A stretch of 25,195 nucleotides of DNA. Origin: Paramarasmius palmivorus (Eukaryota; Basidiomycota; Agaricomycetes; Agaricales; Marasmiaceae). Below, piece after piece: positions 1 through 10,137 of this stretch. The DNA lies in NCBI GenBank assembly GCA_037176845.1, contig JAYKXP010000335.1, positions 1 through 25,195 of the forward strand. The letters run 5' to 3'. How positions within the stretch are numbered: the first letter of the stretch is position 1; the number at the start of each line of letters is the position of its first letter. The notes under the pieces were generated by a model that worked only from the letters and a program-made list of their open reading frames with translations, searched no databases and was not told where the DNA came from. Both the position numbers and the translations under genes were made by a program.

Positions 1-1796
1 GCATGCGCTAAGAAGTCCTTCAAACGTTGCTCCATATTTTCTCCAATGAAGGCGACGGCAGTTGCAGCCCATATAAACAGGCCACTGGCATGTTCCGCCA
101 ATCGCTCGACAGCATCATGTTTTCGATCATCGTCTAGACCATTGAAGCAAGGACGTTGGAACGATTTGGTGAGGAAGTAATGGATGTCATTTGTGGTCTC
201 GGGCGATGTATGGTCGAGGGGAAAGTGGTGAATGTGACTGCAATGTTGCAAGGATCGAACAATATCTTCCTCGGGGCGGCTGGCGAGGACAAAGCGCAAG
301 AATGGGAGCAGCTTAAATCTATCCTCAGCAAACAGCTCCAGGAGCTGTTCACGGAACTTTGTCTCGGCTCGGTCTTCTCGTGAGCTTTCGTCGATTCCAT
401 CAACGAGGACGACGATACGACCTTCTTTGGCAATTTCTTCGCTCAACCCCTGGAGAGGATTGATCAGAAGCTGTTCAACCTGCGCACTGAGATCGGTGTT
501 CTTCGCAATGTGTCGACTCCGCGATATGGCTTCCGCGATTGGCTTCCCAAACCGCTCGTCGAAATTTGCGAGAAGAAAGGCTAGAGCCCTAACAAACTCT
601 CCAGGGTTGTTGTATGACTCGGAGCTTCGGTCAAAACGGACGAAGGCGGCTAGCCTGCCGTGGAAACCCAACGTTGATAAGGCATTATGCAGGGTACCGA
701 TCAGGGAGCTTTTTCCACAGCCAGCAATACCCGAGATCCACAGGATGGAATGCTCCCCGTTGAAACACCAGTCCAGTATTGTCGAAAGTGACGAACGACG
801 GGTTCCTGGCAGACAGTGACACTTTGGGCCCAAAAGTGTTTCCGAGGGCTCAAGAGGACGAAGTCTTTTCTCTCGTTCTGGCATTGTATACTGTGAAAAC
901 AACCGAGTGCATAACTTTCAAGGTAACTCACCTAAGGATTCAACAGCCTTTTGCGTATTTATGATGGTAACAGCAGTGAATTCTATCTGGGTTTCAACAA
1001 ATCGCTTCTTGAGTTGCTCGAACGCGGTGTTGAACTCTGCTATTTTCGAAGGTGTGTTCCAGAAACTCAAAACCTGGTCTATAACCTGAATTTCAGACAT
1101 TATTATGCCACTTTTGTAAAGTAGCACTTACGGAGAACCCCTTTGAACATGTAATTTGATAGGAACACATAGCATTCCTCCGATTGCCGGACAATCTCGT
1201 CAAATAGTTTCGTGAAATAACCCCGTTCGTTCAAGACTTTCTTATCGACTGCAATCTTGAAGGTTTCAATCATAACATCATAAAGCCCAACTATTGCCTC
1301 GTCTTGTTCGTGTTTCGCTTTAATTATCTATATAAATGTCAGGAATATGCACGCCATGACTGAATGCTAGTAGCTTACACGATATATTCCAGATACGACG
1401 ATCGAAGCCACCCGGGCGATTTCATGTATCTGGTATAATAACGACCGAATCAGAAATGAGATGATCTCTGTCTTTGGAAGCACTTACCTCCGACAAAGTG
1501 TCTAGTGCTTCAATAACTGTATCAGCGGTCTCATAGATACGCTTGCACTTTTCAGTTCGCCTCCTGGCCCTCTCCACCTCATCCTTGACGTTATCTGGAT
1601 CGTCTTCTACCCTCGCAACACTCGTGACACCTTTAGGACCATCTTCAACCGTCCCAGGGACGCAATCTTCGGGATTAGTGGTAGAGGGTGCGGCGGTTGA
1701 TGTCGACATCGAATGATCTGGGGACAAAACTGAATGTTCTATCTTCAGCGATAACTTCAGCCGGTCATTGGTGCTTTTTCGCTTGTGGAAGAGCAT
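1..1796 (-). CDS. NLR-like NACHT/STAND NTPase, 5' part (left end cut)
   Basis: A spliced minus-strand model gives about 527 residues before the window ends. Proposed exons are 1796-1488, 1429-1379, 1327-1132, 1078-932 and 877-1; junctions keep frame and use GTAAGT, GTAAGC or GTGAGT donors. Residues 1-100 are polar and charged. The next 130 resemble the helical N-terminal region common before NACHT domains in basidiomycete proteins (LYDVMIETFKIA, then FLSNYMFKGVL). A CLPGTRRSSLSTILDW stretch leads into Walker A, GIAGCGKSS, near residue 288. Walker B is RIVVLVDGIDES near 392, followed by FVLASRPEED, a sensor-type motif, and SGLFIWAATAV, typical of the end of NACHT modules. The C-terminal repeat domain lies outside the window. 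Such STAND proteins act in non-self recognition and regulated cell death in fungi; the ligand cannot be told. The exon 3-4 junction is the least certain: the more obvious CAG acceptor breaks frame, so a TATAG seven bases later was chosen. Confidence 0.88.
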
Positions 1797-4139
1797 ATCC
1801 CTCTGAAACTCTAATCATCCACTCAGGTCATTGAGAAAAATGATGTGGCTCGCAGTGTGAACGCACCAGAGTCGCCTCCAACTCCAAAATCACCGACAGG
1901 GATGCCAACACTAGCAAGGAGTGTGTTGCTGAGTATCGAATGATGACGATAGACTTCAAAAGATAGCATCTCTGAGTTCGTTCCTACTCGTCTGAATAGC
2001 AGGATGCCCCGGGGTCAGTTGGGTTCTTGATACGTTAGTTTATTCAACAGGAAAACATACACATGGAAATCCGAAGTACATCCTTCCTCTCCAACCGTCT
2101 TGGTATCGGTTCGGTATGATTTGCGAGTACCATTTTGGGATTGAACGTCAATAACCAGTTTGGTTTTGCTGGTAGTCGGAAATCCCAGGATCTTGAGCTC
2201 TACACGATATCAGTTGAATATGTATCAGAGAAGATTATAGTGCTTGCCTTTGATTCTGAAGTTGAGGGCTCCAGAATGTCTCTCTCTGTCGGCAATAGTG
2301 AGCAAATGTACACGGTGAAGATAAGGCAAGCATACGCTGCGTCGCCCGTAGGTGCCATCGTTGGTTGTGGTGGGAAGAGTTAAAGAGCGGCTCCTCGTTG
2401 ATGATGGTCTCGCTCTGATCGTGGCTCCCACAGAACACGTTTTAGCCCTTATTCCTAAAAAGACATCCTTGTCTGGCACCCTGACAGGTCGTATGCAATA
2501 CGACGAACCCGTGTACACTATCTTCTGATGTATTGAATGGACGCCACACCATATGTTTCTCACAGCTCCAGACATTTTGAGCGTTATTCGGTGTGTGGAA
2601 TTGAATATACAGCAGTATCGCTCAGACAGTATCGGAGAAGCTGCGCTATAGCAAGAGACATCAACAAAAAAAGTAGTTAGTTTGAGAACATGCACTCACA
2701 AGGATTGCCTTACGATGTCATGTCATCCACATACATAGCCTCTACCGAACACCTGTCAGGGCGCCGAGAGAACGTGGAGATCAAATGAAAATCACACATT
2801 GATTAATGCGACCTCTCACAATAATTCGGGCCTTTGATTAAGGGTCTGCACGATGAGGAACGATTCGATCGTAGGCTCATACGCGTAGTCTACTTGTTGA
2901 ATTATAGACACCGTCGCGACAAGCATAGCTTAAAGTTATACCTAGGCCGCGTCTAGATATCGAGGATTTGCCTCAATACATGTCCTTGTTTGATAAACCT
3001 AATCAGAATACATACTAAACATAGCGGTGGCGCGACAGCGGCGATGAATGGAAGTTTCATTACGAGGCTAATAGTAGCGATATTGACCTGTAGGATCGTT
3101 AACCAAGCTTACCAGGAGGGAATCTCATGCGAACATACCTTTTCGACTCTTTCTTCTATCAGGCATACCCGTGTCATTTCCCATGAAGCCCTTGTGGTTC
3201 GACAAGAGTAAAGGATTTTAGCGCGATATCCTGACGATGGGCCCAGGAAAACATACTGTGCTCGTCGACGGCGAAACGAGGGGGTCATCTTCGTTAACTT
3301 TTTGGTAGCAGGAGTATGTTCGGTCTGAAAACCATCGCAACGAGCGCGAGGGATCACGTATAGTGGGTAAGAAAGATTTCTAGGACAGCGTGAGCATTCT
3401 TCTTTGTACGGAAGGAGCACGAGAATCGTACCTGGAAGATACCTAATAATAGCCTCTCTCCACATCTCCTCTAATCGATGGATTTCCACTGAGGAGGTCC
3501 ACGTTCCACTGAGCGTTCTGAGAAGCGCCTGACGTTGCTATCAGGCTTCTCCTTCTGGATGCACGGCACAAGACGTGGAGATAGTGAACATGTCGGGCGC
3601 CAAAACCTTGATCATTCGCGCTTGGAAAACAATCGAATGCCAATGAGTATCTGTGAGTGGTGTTCGCAAGGAGCATGGCTTGCGGATTGTAATTTAATGA
3701 ACTGTCTGAGTAAGGTGAATATTAGAGAAGGTCGTTGTTGGGGAGGAACAAGAAATCGTTTTATTGGATGTAGACCAGAGCACGAGTACCGGAATAACGA
3801 TTTTGACATTCCGTGGAAAATGGTAAAATATAGCGATAGACTTCTAGAGTACTCGACTGAGAATGAACCTAAATGAACGGTCAGATTAGAGTATGGAAGA
3901 CCATGATGTATGCAAACGCACCAAATACCCCGAAATCCGTTCGCGTAACCTGCCAGCAAAATAGAGCTCAATCTCGGACTGTACATCGAGGTCCCAAGAC
4001 CGTGTCCGGCCAAAGACCAGTCAGAATGATGGTCGAGCTCACCTTGATGTATCTGGGTTTAGTTCAAAACAAGGCCGCCGAATAGTCAATCGAGGAGCGC
4101 TGAAAGAAGAAATGATGTAACAAGAAAAGAGACGGCGTC
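1797..4139. other. No recognisable gene
   Basis: Several open frames of 70-156 codons occur on both strands (for example 2135-2383 plus, 2225-2695 minus, 3109-3489 minus, 3535-3876 plus, 3612-4013 minus). None shows a family motif, a convincing chain of exons or a codon pattern that picks one strand. The upstream part (1797 to about 2100) probably holds the promoter and 5' leader of the NLR-like gene. No repeat of the kinds found further right was seen here. This may be unannotated or decayed subtelomeric coding sequence. Confidence 0.5.
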
Positions 4140-4141
4140 AA

Positions 4142-4966
4142 TTGAGAACGCGCACCTTGACCCTAACCTCAACTTGGCGTATTTGGCGGAAACAAACAAT
4201 AATGGAACTCTTCACCAACGACGACCTCGAACGATATCGCCACTCAGCAGAGGACTATACTTCAAAGACTTGGCCAGACAAATCCTGCGATAGAAGTATC
4301 CTTATCTGGAGAAACACAAGGCGGATGGATGGCTCAGAGTTCTTTGAGACGATGATGGTGTATCCGGTAAGTAACGTCTGCTCTTACTTTGCTATCTCAC
4401 TCACTTGTGCTTAAAAAGCTACCCAATAGTGTTTGTTCATCCCGCGACTGGCACCAATCTAAGTCTCAAAGGCACCAAAAACCAACTTCCGCACCACTAC
4501 ATCCTCCATGGTCGCACGACTATGATTCATCCCAAGCCAGACTGGGCCACCTGTTACTCCGCCTGTCTGCTCCCTACCGAAATCACACCCACCGCTGCCT
4601 CGGAGCACCTCTCATGGATCACTCCACGCCCATGCACTACCTACGTCGACTGTGGTGACCCCCTCACACGTGTACGCACTCCTCGTTCTACAACCAACTT
4701 CTCCATCTGATTTTGAAGCTCTACAGTGCAGCTCCCGCCCCTTCTTCCGCGGTATCCGATACATGAACATAACTATCTCCGGTCTTTATACGCAAGGACA
4801 AGCCGGTTATCTGGCACGAAAGACCTCATATGGTACGCGAATACTCTTTCGCCAGGCTTTCCCGACCTCATTCCTCTCCAGCAAAGTCAAGGCCTGGATA
4901 TCTATGCTGTCAATGGTTAATAGTCGAAATCTCGCAAAAAATAGATGGTTACAAGGTCCAGAGTAG
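4142..4966 (+). other. Coding-like block, unknown product, frame not resolved
   Basis: A first exon candidate begins at the ATG at 4202 (MELFTNDDLERYRHSAEDY) and runs to a GTAAGT donor near 4369. After an AAAAAG acceptor near 4419 the best codon-like frame reads YPIVFVHPATGTNLSLKG and continues to a stop at 4710. The two frames do not join through the GTAAGT donor; a weaker donor four bases earlier (GTATCC) would join them as MMVYPIVFVHPATG. A third coding-like stretch, ending LQQSQGLDIYAVNG near 4919, is in another frame after a possible CTACAG acceptor. C-rich third positions favour the plus strand. I recognise no family. It is either a real multi-exon gene whose junctions I cannot settle, or a decaying one. 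Confidence 0.3.
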
Positions 4967-5324
4967 CGAACGTTTTTGCAGGTTCATCCAGAGGTATTCG
5001 TGAGTCTTATTCATTCCTTCGTTTGGATTTCAGGCTGACTAGCCCTATATAGATGGTCCCAAGACTGCTCTTGATCTCTCCTTCCCCTATGTAGGCCCAG
5101 TAATAACTTTTCCGCTACACCCGAATTCAAAAGACCCCATTTCTAGGTTCATCTCGCACGACAAGACCTACATAACCCGTTCATACCCCCGGGTCATCAT
5201 TCTTGAAGAATAGTTGGTCTAAGATGTAGAGGGCTTAGAGGTATAGGGTTCTCGGGGTAGCGCCAACTCGAGGTATGCTAGTCCAGTCTCTTCAAGTCAG
5301 CTCGCCAAAACCTAACTAAAGGCT
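4967..5324. other. Intergenic, nothing identified
   Basis: Short stretch with stops in all frames. No repeats, hairpins or RNA gene signals were noticed. Confidence 0.5.
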
Positions 5325-6346
5325 TCAGGTGGCAAATGCATGCAGCAGCAGCCTTTTTAAATGTTTAGCACCGTCTTCAGTGCCCTCCGCCGACGATGCG
5401 ACCGAAAGCGTTCTCAACACACCCAAAGAACATCCTCCGCACTTGTTTCCTTCCATCTGAAACCTCAGCACCGTATCCATTCCCCCCTTCAATCCTTGCG
5501 GCCTCGCTGTTGTCATGCTCGTCAGTCCTACTCCGCCTTCGTCATAACGGCCCATTTGAAGATCTGGAATTGCCGTCGACATGCGTTTTACCTCGTTGCA
5601 TTACCTCCTCATCCTCATCTCCGGGATTCACTTATCTTTCCTTACTCCCCCCTCCATACCCTTTTTCGTACCTCATGCATCGGCTATTTCACATTCGCGC
5701 CGTTAGAACGAGATTGGGAGATACGTAGTGCCTACTCGTAGACGTCAGACACCACACCAATTCACGCACCGCCCTCCTCCTTTCGCTATCTCGTGCACTA
5801 GCCATCGTTCATACCCAGGCGATAAAGGAGAGTCCGGTTCTCTGGTACCGCGAGACGTCCCAGGGTATGGTCAAACTGCGATGGAATGCTCCACAGCCGC
5901 CTCATGGGACGTACCTAGACACGACTGCAAGGTTACGCCCCCACACTATAACGCACTCGCTTTTTCGGACCCCAGTTTTACCCACTACGATGGGCCCTTC
6001 ATACTCGGCACTCGTAGCTTCATTTTGCGTTGTCTAGAACTTGACGCGAGGGACTGGGAAAGGAATTGGGACGTCGGGAAGGTATCGGCTTCGGGTCGTT
6101 GAGTGATCCTCACGACGAGAGCATGATGAACGAGCTGGGAAAACTTACCTCGTACAATAGTACGCCATGCTCTGTGTCTCCCAAAGTCAAAGGTTGCGAG
6201 CAGTGATTCAGGTCCCAAGGTTCAGGCACATCCCAGTCGGGAATGCCCGGAGTATCTCTTATCTTCGATTCGTTGTATATGGTTGCGGAGGTGAAGGGGG
6301 CGAGATGCGCGTTCTTAGGGTTATTAGAGGATGGTAGGGGAGCCAT
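5325..6346 (-). CDS. Candidate multi-exon hypothetical protein (competing model)
   Basis: On the minus strand an ATG at 6346 opens a 66-codon exon (MAPLPSSNNPKNAHLAPFTS at its start, GDTEHGVLLYE at its end) that stops exactly at a GTAAGT donor at 6148. A second exon (TTQNEATSAEYEGPIVVGKT at its start) can follow a TTCTAG acceptor and end at a GTACGT donor, then a short third (SLTIPWDVSRYQRTGLSFIAW in part) ending at GTATGA. A further open frame, 5582-5325 (contains GNKCGGCSLGVLRTL), could be the last exon, but I could not join it in phase. No family is recognised. The good first donor favours this strand slightly over the plus-strand model. Confidence 0.25.
5581..6102 (+). CDS. Candidate small secreted protein (one of two competing models)
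   Basis: An ATG at 5581 starts MRFTSLHYLLILISGIHL, which looks like a secretion signal: a basic residue near the start, then a hydrophobic core. An in-frame stop at 5704-5706 is removed if 5668-5706 (GTACCT to CGTTAG, 39 nt) is an intron, giving 160 residues ending at 6102. The mature part holds a few cysteines and acidic/tryptophan-rich segments (ELDARDWERNWDVGK) but no motif I recognise. The GTACCT donor is weak and 39 nt is short. The opposite strand has an equally good model over the same bases, so at most one is likely real. Confidence 0.25.
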
Positions 6347-6376
6347 AGGGTCGATATCGACCCTAGGGTGTTCTAT
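6318..6376. repeat. Boundary element, copy 1
   Basis: Holds the perfect 18-bp palindrome AGGGTCGATATCGACCCT at 6347-6364, preceded by TTAGGGTTATTAG and followed by AGGGTG. The same arrangement recurs at 13172 and 16826, with a degenerate form at 12720. This copy sits immediately left of the hairpin satellite. The TTAGGG/CCCTAG runs look telomere-like but do not match this chromosome's TTAGGGG unit. Confidence 0.75.
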
Positions 6377-6419
6377 GCCCTAGGGTACGGTACAGGGATC
6401 TGGATAGTGGCACTTGGAT

Positions 6420-8040
6420 ACTGGTAGGGTATGTGGGATCTCACCACACAGAGGCGTCTACGACGCCCTGGTATGATGAGACTCATGGTGGGACTTTATT
6501 GTAGTCATTACTTTGTTACTGTTCTGTCAACATGCACCTTAAAGTGGGGCGTCCACGACGCCCATGTGGGATGAGACATAGTGTGAGAATTTATTCTGGG
6601 TCTGGTAGGATATGTGGAACAGAGGCGTCTACGACGCCCTGGTGGGATGGGGCTTACTGTGAGAATTTTATTCTGGGTCTGCACATCCTTGGCATCTACA
6701 ACACCCTGGTATGATAGGACTCATGATGGGACTTTATTGTAGTCGTTACTTTGTTACTGTAACAGTGTTCCGTTGACATGCACCTTGAAGTAGGGCGTCC
6801 ACGACGCCCAGGTGGGATGAGACATAGCGTGAGAATTTGTTCTGGGTCTGGTAGGGTATGTGGAACAGAGGCGTCTACGACGCCCTGGTGGGATGGGGCT
6901 TGCCGTGAGAATTTTATTCTGGGTCTGCACATCCTTGGTGTCTACGACGCCCTGGTATGATAGGACTGCGTTCACGACGCCCTAGTGGGATGCCAATGTC
7001 TTAAGCTGATGCAGTTGAGTTATATGGAGTTTATTTAATGTGATTTAGTATCAGCATATAATTCTGCACTCTCCAGAGGCGTCGACGACGGATAGTAAAC
7101 AAGTTCTCTAACCCCTGAACCCTATACCCTAATGTGAGGCGCTCCAGTGAGATGTGAGGTAGTGTGGGAATTTATCCTGGGCCTGTTGATCCAAGGCGTC
7201 TACGACGCCCTGGTGAGATGGGACTCATCGTGAGAACTTTATTCTGGTCTACAACATGCTGTTAACAGGTCCCCTAGACTACAATGAGGCGTCTACGACG
7301 CCCAGGAAGAGCCATGTCTGAAGTTAAGGTACAAAGATGCTGATGTCCAAAATAATGTAAGCTTGTCAGGATGCACCACACAAGGGCGTCGTGGACGCCC
7401 TGGTGGGATGTTAATGCCTTGAGTCAAGTTGTATGAACTCATGATTGTGCACCACTTAGAGGCATCTACGATAGATAGTGAACAAATATCTAATCCCTGT
7501 ACCCTGTAACCTGATGTGAGGCGTCTACGACGCCCTGGTGAGATGGGACATAGTGTGGGAATGTTATTCTGGGTCTGTTGATCTAGGGCGTCGTAGACGC
7601 CTTGATGGGATGGAACTCATTGTGAGAATTTTAATCTGATCTGCATCAAGCTGTTTACAGGTCCCCTACACTATAATGAGGCGTCTACGACGCCCAGGAA
7701 TGGCCATGTGTGAAGTTAACATATGATTCTGACATCCAAAATAATATAATCTTGTCAGGATGCACCACACAAGGGCGTCGTGGACGCCCTGGTGGGATAG
7801 CAATGTCTTGAGTTATGTTGTTAAGTCATACAAAGTCTCTAACAAGTTCCCTAAGCCCTGAACGCTGAAACCTGATGTGAGGCGTCTACGACGCCCTGGT
7901 AGGTATGGGACATAGTGTGGGAACTTTATTCTGTGTCTGTTGATCTCAGGCGTCTACAATGCCCTAGAGGGATGGGCTATTAATAGGTTCCCAAAACTTT
8001 GATCCCTAAAGTGAGGCGTCCACGACGCCTGGGTGCGACG
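6420..8040. repeat. Hairpin satellite, GGCGTC-N3-GACGCC
   Basis: About 18 copies of a 15-17 bp interrupted palindrome, usually GGCGTCTACGACGCC, lie 60-120 bp apart. The first is at 6454-6468. Loop triplets include TAC, CAC, GTG and GTA, and a few copies are decayed (6691, 7950). The DNA between is A/T-richer, with recurring phrases such as GTGAGAATTTTATTCTGGG. Larger tandem units are visible: about 238 bp on the left and 360-380 bp on the right, with homologous starts at 7131, 7513 and 7873. Open frames here are products of the repeat and are not called as genes. Confidence 0.9.
6481..6956. repeat. Tandem duplication, 238-bp period
   Basis: The phrase GGGACTTTATTGTAGTC recurs 238 bp later, and the sequence between is colinear and nearly identical, including three hairpins per unit. 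The second unit carries a few extra bases (GTAACAGTGTTCC in place of GTTCTG). Confidence 0.8.
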
Positions 8041-8185
8041 GTGATTTGGGTTCTGTGAGGTGTCCACAATGAAAATAAGACTGACTAACATCTCAAATTT
8101 TTCTAACGATCAACTACCCATCTACGTCCATATCCATGTCCATAAATTCCTAGATGTCAGCTTCGTTTGAAACATTTCAGATATC

Positions 8186-8284
8186 TTTCCGACGCCTTTC
8201 CGACGCCTTTCCGACATCTTTCCGACACATTTCCGACGTCTTTCAAATAACTTTCCGACGCCTTTCCGACTCTATTCCTACACG
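8186..8284. repeat. 11-bp minisatellite TTTCCGACGCC
   Basis: Nine consecutive 11-bp units can be read. Four are exact TTTCCGACGCC or differ by one or two end bases, and one (TTTCAAATAAC) is strongly diverged. The CCGACGCC part resembles the right arm of the satellite hairpins next door, so it may derive from them. Confidence 0.85.
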
Positions 8285-8921
8285 GTTCAGGCCTTGGTTA
8301 CAATATATCAACAGCTATAACTAGAACTAGACAATAGGCTGAATTCTGCACCTCCCAGTTTCTACACACGCTGAAGACTGGTCCAAACTACATGAACAAG
8401 GTCCTACAAACGCGACTTGTGTCGCTCAGACCAATTGCTCCGTGACTTGTGTCACTGATGCAGTGTAGATTCATCTCCGACGAAGTAAAAAACTGGTACG
8501 CACATAGTTCATAACCTAACCTAGACTAGTTGACCCACTGCCTTAGCTACCGGAGTAGGAGAGTGGTTATCGAAGGTGATAGCAGTATCATAACCCGAGA
8601 GCAGCCAGAGATGGTGATATGGGCGAAGGGCAGTGGCAGCGGGTGTTACTTGATTCGTCGTTGATGTTGACGATAATGATGACGGTGAGGCAGTATTCGG
8701 CTTCGTCGTGTTGTCGCGGGATCGGTATTGATATCAATAAAGGTTTATTACTGCAGAAAACGGTAGTGTGAGAAGAACAGAAAAAATCTGAGACAGTAAC
8801 CACGCACCTTGATTGCTATTTTCCTTATCCTGCACCTAGTTCCTCCTAAGTCCGGTTACATATTCCTATGAGAGATAGATTAGTTATAGAAAGTAGGGAA
8901 TTAAAGGGAGAGCCTACCGTT
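8285..8921. other. Spacer with two small hairpins; start of the array
   Basis: No gene is supported. Two related hairpins occur: GCGAC-TTGT-GTCGC at 8412-8425 and GTGAC-TTGT-GTCAC at 8442-8455. They share the loop and differ by one paired change (C-G to T-A), the pattern seen throughout the array. From about 8805 the minus strand carries CAAGGTGCG, the donor-like signal of the array units. Confidence 0.6.
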
Positions 8922-8961
8922 GCATCGTCGGTGACGATGATGAAGGGAAGATGAAAAGAAG

Positions 8962-8985
8962 GGATGTGACATGACAGTCACATCC
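8962..8985. repeat. GGATGTGAC hairpin, left-hand copy
   Basis: Nine-base arms GGATGTGAC and GTCACATCC around ATGACA. Related copies occur at 10138-10163, near 15915-15938 (outer pair changed to A-T), near 16462-16487 and around 18830. It stands next to a CATCGTC-N3-GACGATG hairpin (8923-8939) that precedes a minus-strand donor-like site. Confidence 0.8.
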
Positions 8986-9110
8986 TACGCCGGGAAGGAA
9001 ACCGCTCTGCTAAGACGAACGGTTTGTATCCAGATCATCGGGTGCTTCATAACCAATAATCTTGAATACGAAGCACCCGTTCCTCCCCTTGGGTCTTGAC
9101 TGCCGCCGCA

Positions 9111-9162
9111 TTCCTTTACCTTAATAGAGGAATGGCCGGACGTCTATCTTAATAGAGCGTCC
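9111..9162. repeat. Paired CTACCTTAATAG hairpins, copy 1
   Basis: Two adjacent hairpins share the centre CTA(C/T)CTTAATAG: 9111-9132 with arms TTCCT/AGGAA, and 9138-9162 with arms GGACG/CGTCC. The pair recurs at 16010-16061 and 18966-19017. In the third copy the second hairpin is GAACG/CGTTC, a compensatory change of one pair. Confidence 0.8.
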
Positions 9163-9455
9163 GCGGCGTCGACGTAGAGGAGTTGGGCGGCTTCAAGTCC
9201 ACGGGAGAAGTATCATATCTAAATATATAAAAGTAATGTATATTAGTCGTAGAAAATGAAAAGATCAGAACAGAAGACTTACTGTGAGCATGGTTGCGGG
9301 GCATAGTAGTGGTGAGAAGGAAAGAGCGGGTGTGACAAATTCACACCCGCGGTGAGGTTAACGGCGACAGAGGCAGCATTCGTCAAGGACGAATGCTGCA
9401 GTACACTGACGGCGCTCGTCTCACACCTACCTAACGTTCACCAGAAGCAATCTAA

Positions 9456-9511
9456 TAGCCTCTGGAACGCGAGGACGACGAAACTGTTGTCCTCTTTGTA
9501 CCCAGAGGCTA
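9456..9511 (-). repeat. 56-nt TAGCCTCTGG hairpin (minus-strand form)
   Basis: Outer arms TAGCCTCTGG and CCAGAGGCTA enclose an inner GAGGAC/GTCCTC stem. The minus-strand reading is LASGYKEDNSFVVLAFQRL. Copies of equal length are at 17903-17958 and 18434-18489, reading LASGYDVDDEFVILEFQRL and LASGYTEDVDFVVLAFQRL. Confidence 0.75.
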
Positions 9512-9859
9512 AGCGAGCTGTGGTGGGTGTTGGGGAAGGTGGAGGCAGGGGAAGATGGTGGCGGCGAGAGAAAGAAAGGCATCGGCGAGCGTAGCCGATG
9601 CCATATTCTGGGCTACATGCACCAGAACACCCTGTACCGATACTCGGGTGTCTGGTGCACAGGTGTTTGGTTGGGTGGAAGGAAGGTGTATGGTGTGGTG
9701 GCGGGTGTGGTGGTATGGTGTCGATGGCGAAGAAGCATTAGCGTAAATCGCTGATGCCAAAGTCGAAACGTGCCACTCAAAGAGCCCCAGAACGAGTATT
9801 CTGGGGACTTTGAGCGTGCTGGAGAGGGGCGTTGTTGACGGACTTCCGCGGTCATTCAC
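9509..9859 (-). pseudogene. Minus-strand array protein, frameshifted copy
   Basis: A minus-strand frame contains VLVHVAQNMASATLADAFLS, closely matching TLAHGAQNLASATLADAFLS from 18409-18615 and NPSATLADAPLFLAAAFF at 15576-15989. In this copy the frame ends in TAG exactly where the LASGYKEDN reading begins in another frame, so one base has been gained or lost relative to the 18.5-kb copy. The frame also has an internal near-repeat, STLASAIYANASS. The role is unknown. Homology between copies rests on matching peptides, so coding is plausible but not proved. Confidence 0.4.
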
Positions 9860-10137
9860 GATCGCTTGCGTTGTAGGGGTGGGATTGAGATCGTAGATGT
9901 CGGTGGCTGTAAAGGCGAGGAGAACATTCAGAGAAACAACAAAAATTGAACGGTTAGTCCACGCACCTTCACTTTACTATTCCTCTTTACTCTTTTCTGC
10001 TCCTGCACTTGGTACCCGCGCTGTATGTATGTAGATAGATCTGTAAAACATTTTTTAGTTGTTGAAGGAAAGTGGAAGAGGAAAAACCTACCTATTGCTC
10101 ATCGTCGACGATGGATGGTGGTGGTAAGGATGTAAGA

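Noticed and set aside
2135..2695. Overlapping frames of 82 and 156 codons on opposite strands
   Set aside because: No family motif, no splice chain and no codon preference to favour either strand.
6532..6975. Near-identical frames of 60-78 codons in the satellite
   Set aside because: They repeat with the 238-bp unit and occur on both strands, as expected from tandem duplication of non-coding DNA.
6454..8030. CRISPR-like pattern of regularly spaced palindromic repeats
   Set aside because: Spacing is irregular, the intervening DNA is itself repeated in larger tandem units, repeats change orientation, and the setting is eukaryotic with no cas-like genes.
8805..10060. tRNA or other small structured RNA genes among the hairpins
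   Set aside because: No cloverleaf, T-loop GGTTCRA in the right spacing or A/B box pair was found; the stems are simple single hairpins.
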